Assembly: GCA_015486775.1 (NCBI GenBank)
Contig: WFRA01000003.1
Span: 1 to 5,356, forward strand
Source of the DNA: Kiritimatiellales bacterium
Lineage (GTDB): Bacteria > Verrucomicrobiota > Kiritimatiellia > Kiritimatiellales > Pontiellaceae
Direction of reading: 5' to 3'
Length of the DNA stretch: 5,356 nucleotides
Shown here: positions 4,810 to 5,356 of the stretch, in pieces
Layout: each line of letters begins with the position of its first letter
Numbering within the stretch: the first letter of the stretch is position 1
The notes under the pieces: generated by a model
Seen by the model: the letters and a program-made list of their open reading frames with translations, nothing else
Database searches by the model: none
Told to the model about the DNA's origin: nothing
Translations under genes and position numbers: made by a program

Positions 4810-5340
4810 TCAGCCTTCGAGCGAGATGAGCATCGGTTCCTCGATGGCCTCGACGATCCAGCGGAGGAAGCGCGCGCCGTCGGCGCCGTCGATGATGCGG
4901 TGGTCGTACGAAAGCGACAGCGGCATGCGCAGGCGCGCACATGCCCCGTCGGAACTTCCAATGCATGGATCCATGATGGCGCGGCTCACGCCGAGGATCG
5001 CCACTTCGGGCGAATTGACGATGGGCGTGAAGAACGAGCCGCCAATGCCGCCGAGGTTGGTGATGGTGAAGGTGCCGCCCTGCATATCAGCCAAGCCAAT
5101 CTGCCCGGCGCGAGCCTTCTTCGAGATCGCCCCCAGATCCTGCACAATCTCGACCATGTTTTTCTGGTCGGCATCGGGAATGAGGGGAACCATCGGGCCC
5201 TTTTCGGTATCGACGGCAATACCGATATTGTAAAAATCCCTGTAGAGGATCTCGGCCTTTTCGGGGTCGATGCTGCAATTAAGTTGGGTGACACCTTGAG
5301 CGCCGCCCATACAAGGTTGAGCATCTCGCTTGACCTCCAC
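4810..5340 (-). CDS. 2-oxo-acid dehydrogenase E2 acyltransferase, C-terminal catalytic part (partial)
   Basis: This is the trimer-forming catalytic domain of a dihydrolipoamide acyltransferase. It transfers the acyl group from lipoyl-lysine to CoA in a pyruvate-, 2-oxoglutarate- or branched-chain-type complex. Clear motifs are NIGIAVDTEKGPMVPLI (38-54), MQGGTFTITNLGGIGG (86-101), FTPIVNSPEVAILGVS (104-119) and the active site DHRIIDG (146-152) with His147 and Asp151. The end PMLISLEG is typical of the family. The pattern resembles pyruvate-type E2 most, but the acyl specificity cannot be fixed here. The lipoyl and E3-binding domains are missing because the contig ends. Residues 1-19 from the GTG at 5340 do not look like E2, whereas another frame gives ALKVSPNL just upstream of NCSID, so a 1-base frameshift near 5280 is likely. 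The true coding region therefore continues past the window edge. The GTG at 5340 is only the first start after an in-frame stop at 5344-5346, not a credible initiation site. Confidence 0.88.
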   Translation of the reverse strand: MEVKRDAQPCMGGAQGVTQLNCSIDPEKAEILYRDFYNIGIAVDTEKGPMVPLIPDADQKNMVEIVQDLGAISKKARAGQIGLADMQGGTFTITNLGGIGGSFFTPIVNSPEVAILGVSRAIMDPCIGSSDGACARLRMPLSLSYDHRIIDGADGARFLRWIVEAIEEPMLISLEG

Positions 5341-5356
5341 CCATTAAACAAGCGGA

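Overview
The window looks like one end-to-end metagenomic contig from a GC-rich, free-living, probably polysaccharide-degrading heterotroph. All six supported genes lie on the minus strand, so transcription runs from high to low coordinates. I suspect a member of the PVC group (Kiritimatiellota or Verrucomicrobiota type). The reasons are a large intracellular GH78 rhamnosidase, a small four-helix-bundle-like gene, and degenerate 7-bp tandem repeats inside coding genes. This placement is an inference and weak.

Layout from right to left, in the direction of transcription. (i) 4810-5340: C-terminal catalytic half of a 2-oxo-acid dehydrogenase E2 acyltransferase. It is cut off by the contig edge and apparently frameshifted near 5280. 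(ii) 4689-4809: intergenic region with a plausible promoter, a 9-bp direct repeat and a weak hairpin. (iii) 4032-4688, 3399-4028 and 2593-3402: a tight three-gene unit. It encodes a flavodoxin-fold NAD(P)H:quinone/azo-reductase, phosphoribosylanthranilate isomerase (trpF) and glutamyl-Q tRNA(Asp) synthetase (gluQ). The gaps are 3 nt and a 4-nt ATGA overlap. (iv) 2436-2592: intergenic region with a candidate promoter whose -10 element sits inside an inverted repeat. (v) 144-2435: GH78 alpha-L-rhamnosidase. (vi) 16-147: the start of a small gene overlapping the rhamnosidase stop by ATGA, probably a four-helix-bundle (S23/IVP-like) protein. (vii) 1-15: not genomic; it matches the Nextera/Tn5 mosaic-end adapter.

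The gene content is mostly metabolic and housekeeping: central carbon oxidation (E2), redox/quinone reduction, a tryptophan-pathway step, queuosine-tRNA glutamylation and rhamnose-glycan degradation. I see no defence system, mobile element, CRISPR array, tRNA or rRNA. The most interesting structure is sub-genic. A 7-bp tandem repeat (YTGAAAC) lies in frame inside trpF just before the catalytic Asp. A second degenerate 7-bp repeat (consensus near TCGCCAC/CTGCCAC) rewrites the C-terminus of the rhamnosidase. A perfect 10-bp palindrome sits just after the trpF start. Because 7 is not a multiple of 3, gain or loss of one unit would shift the reading frame.
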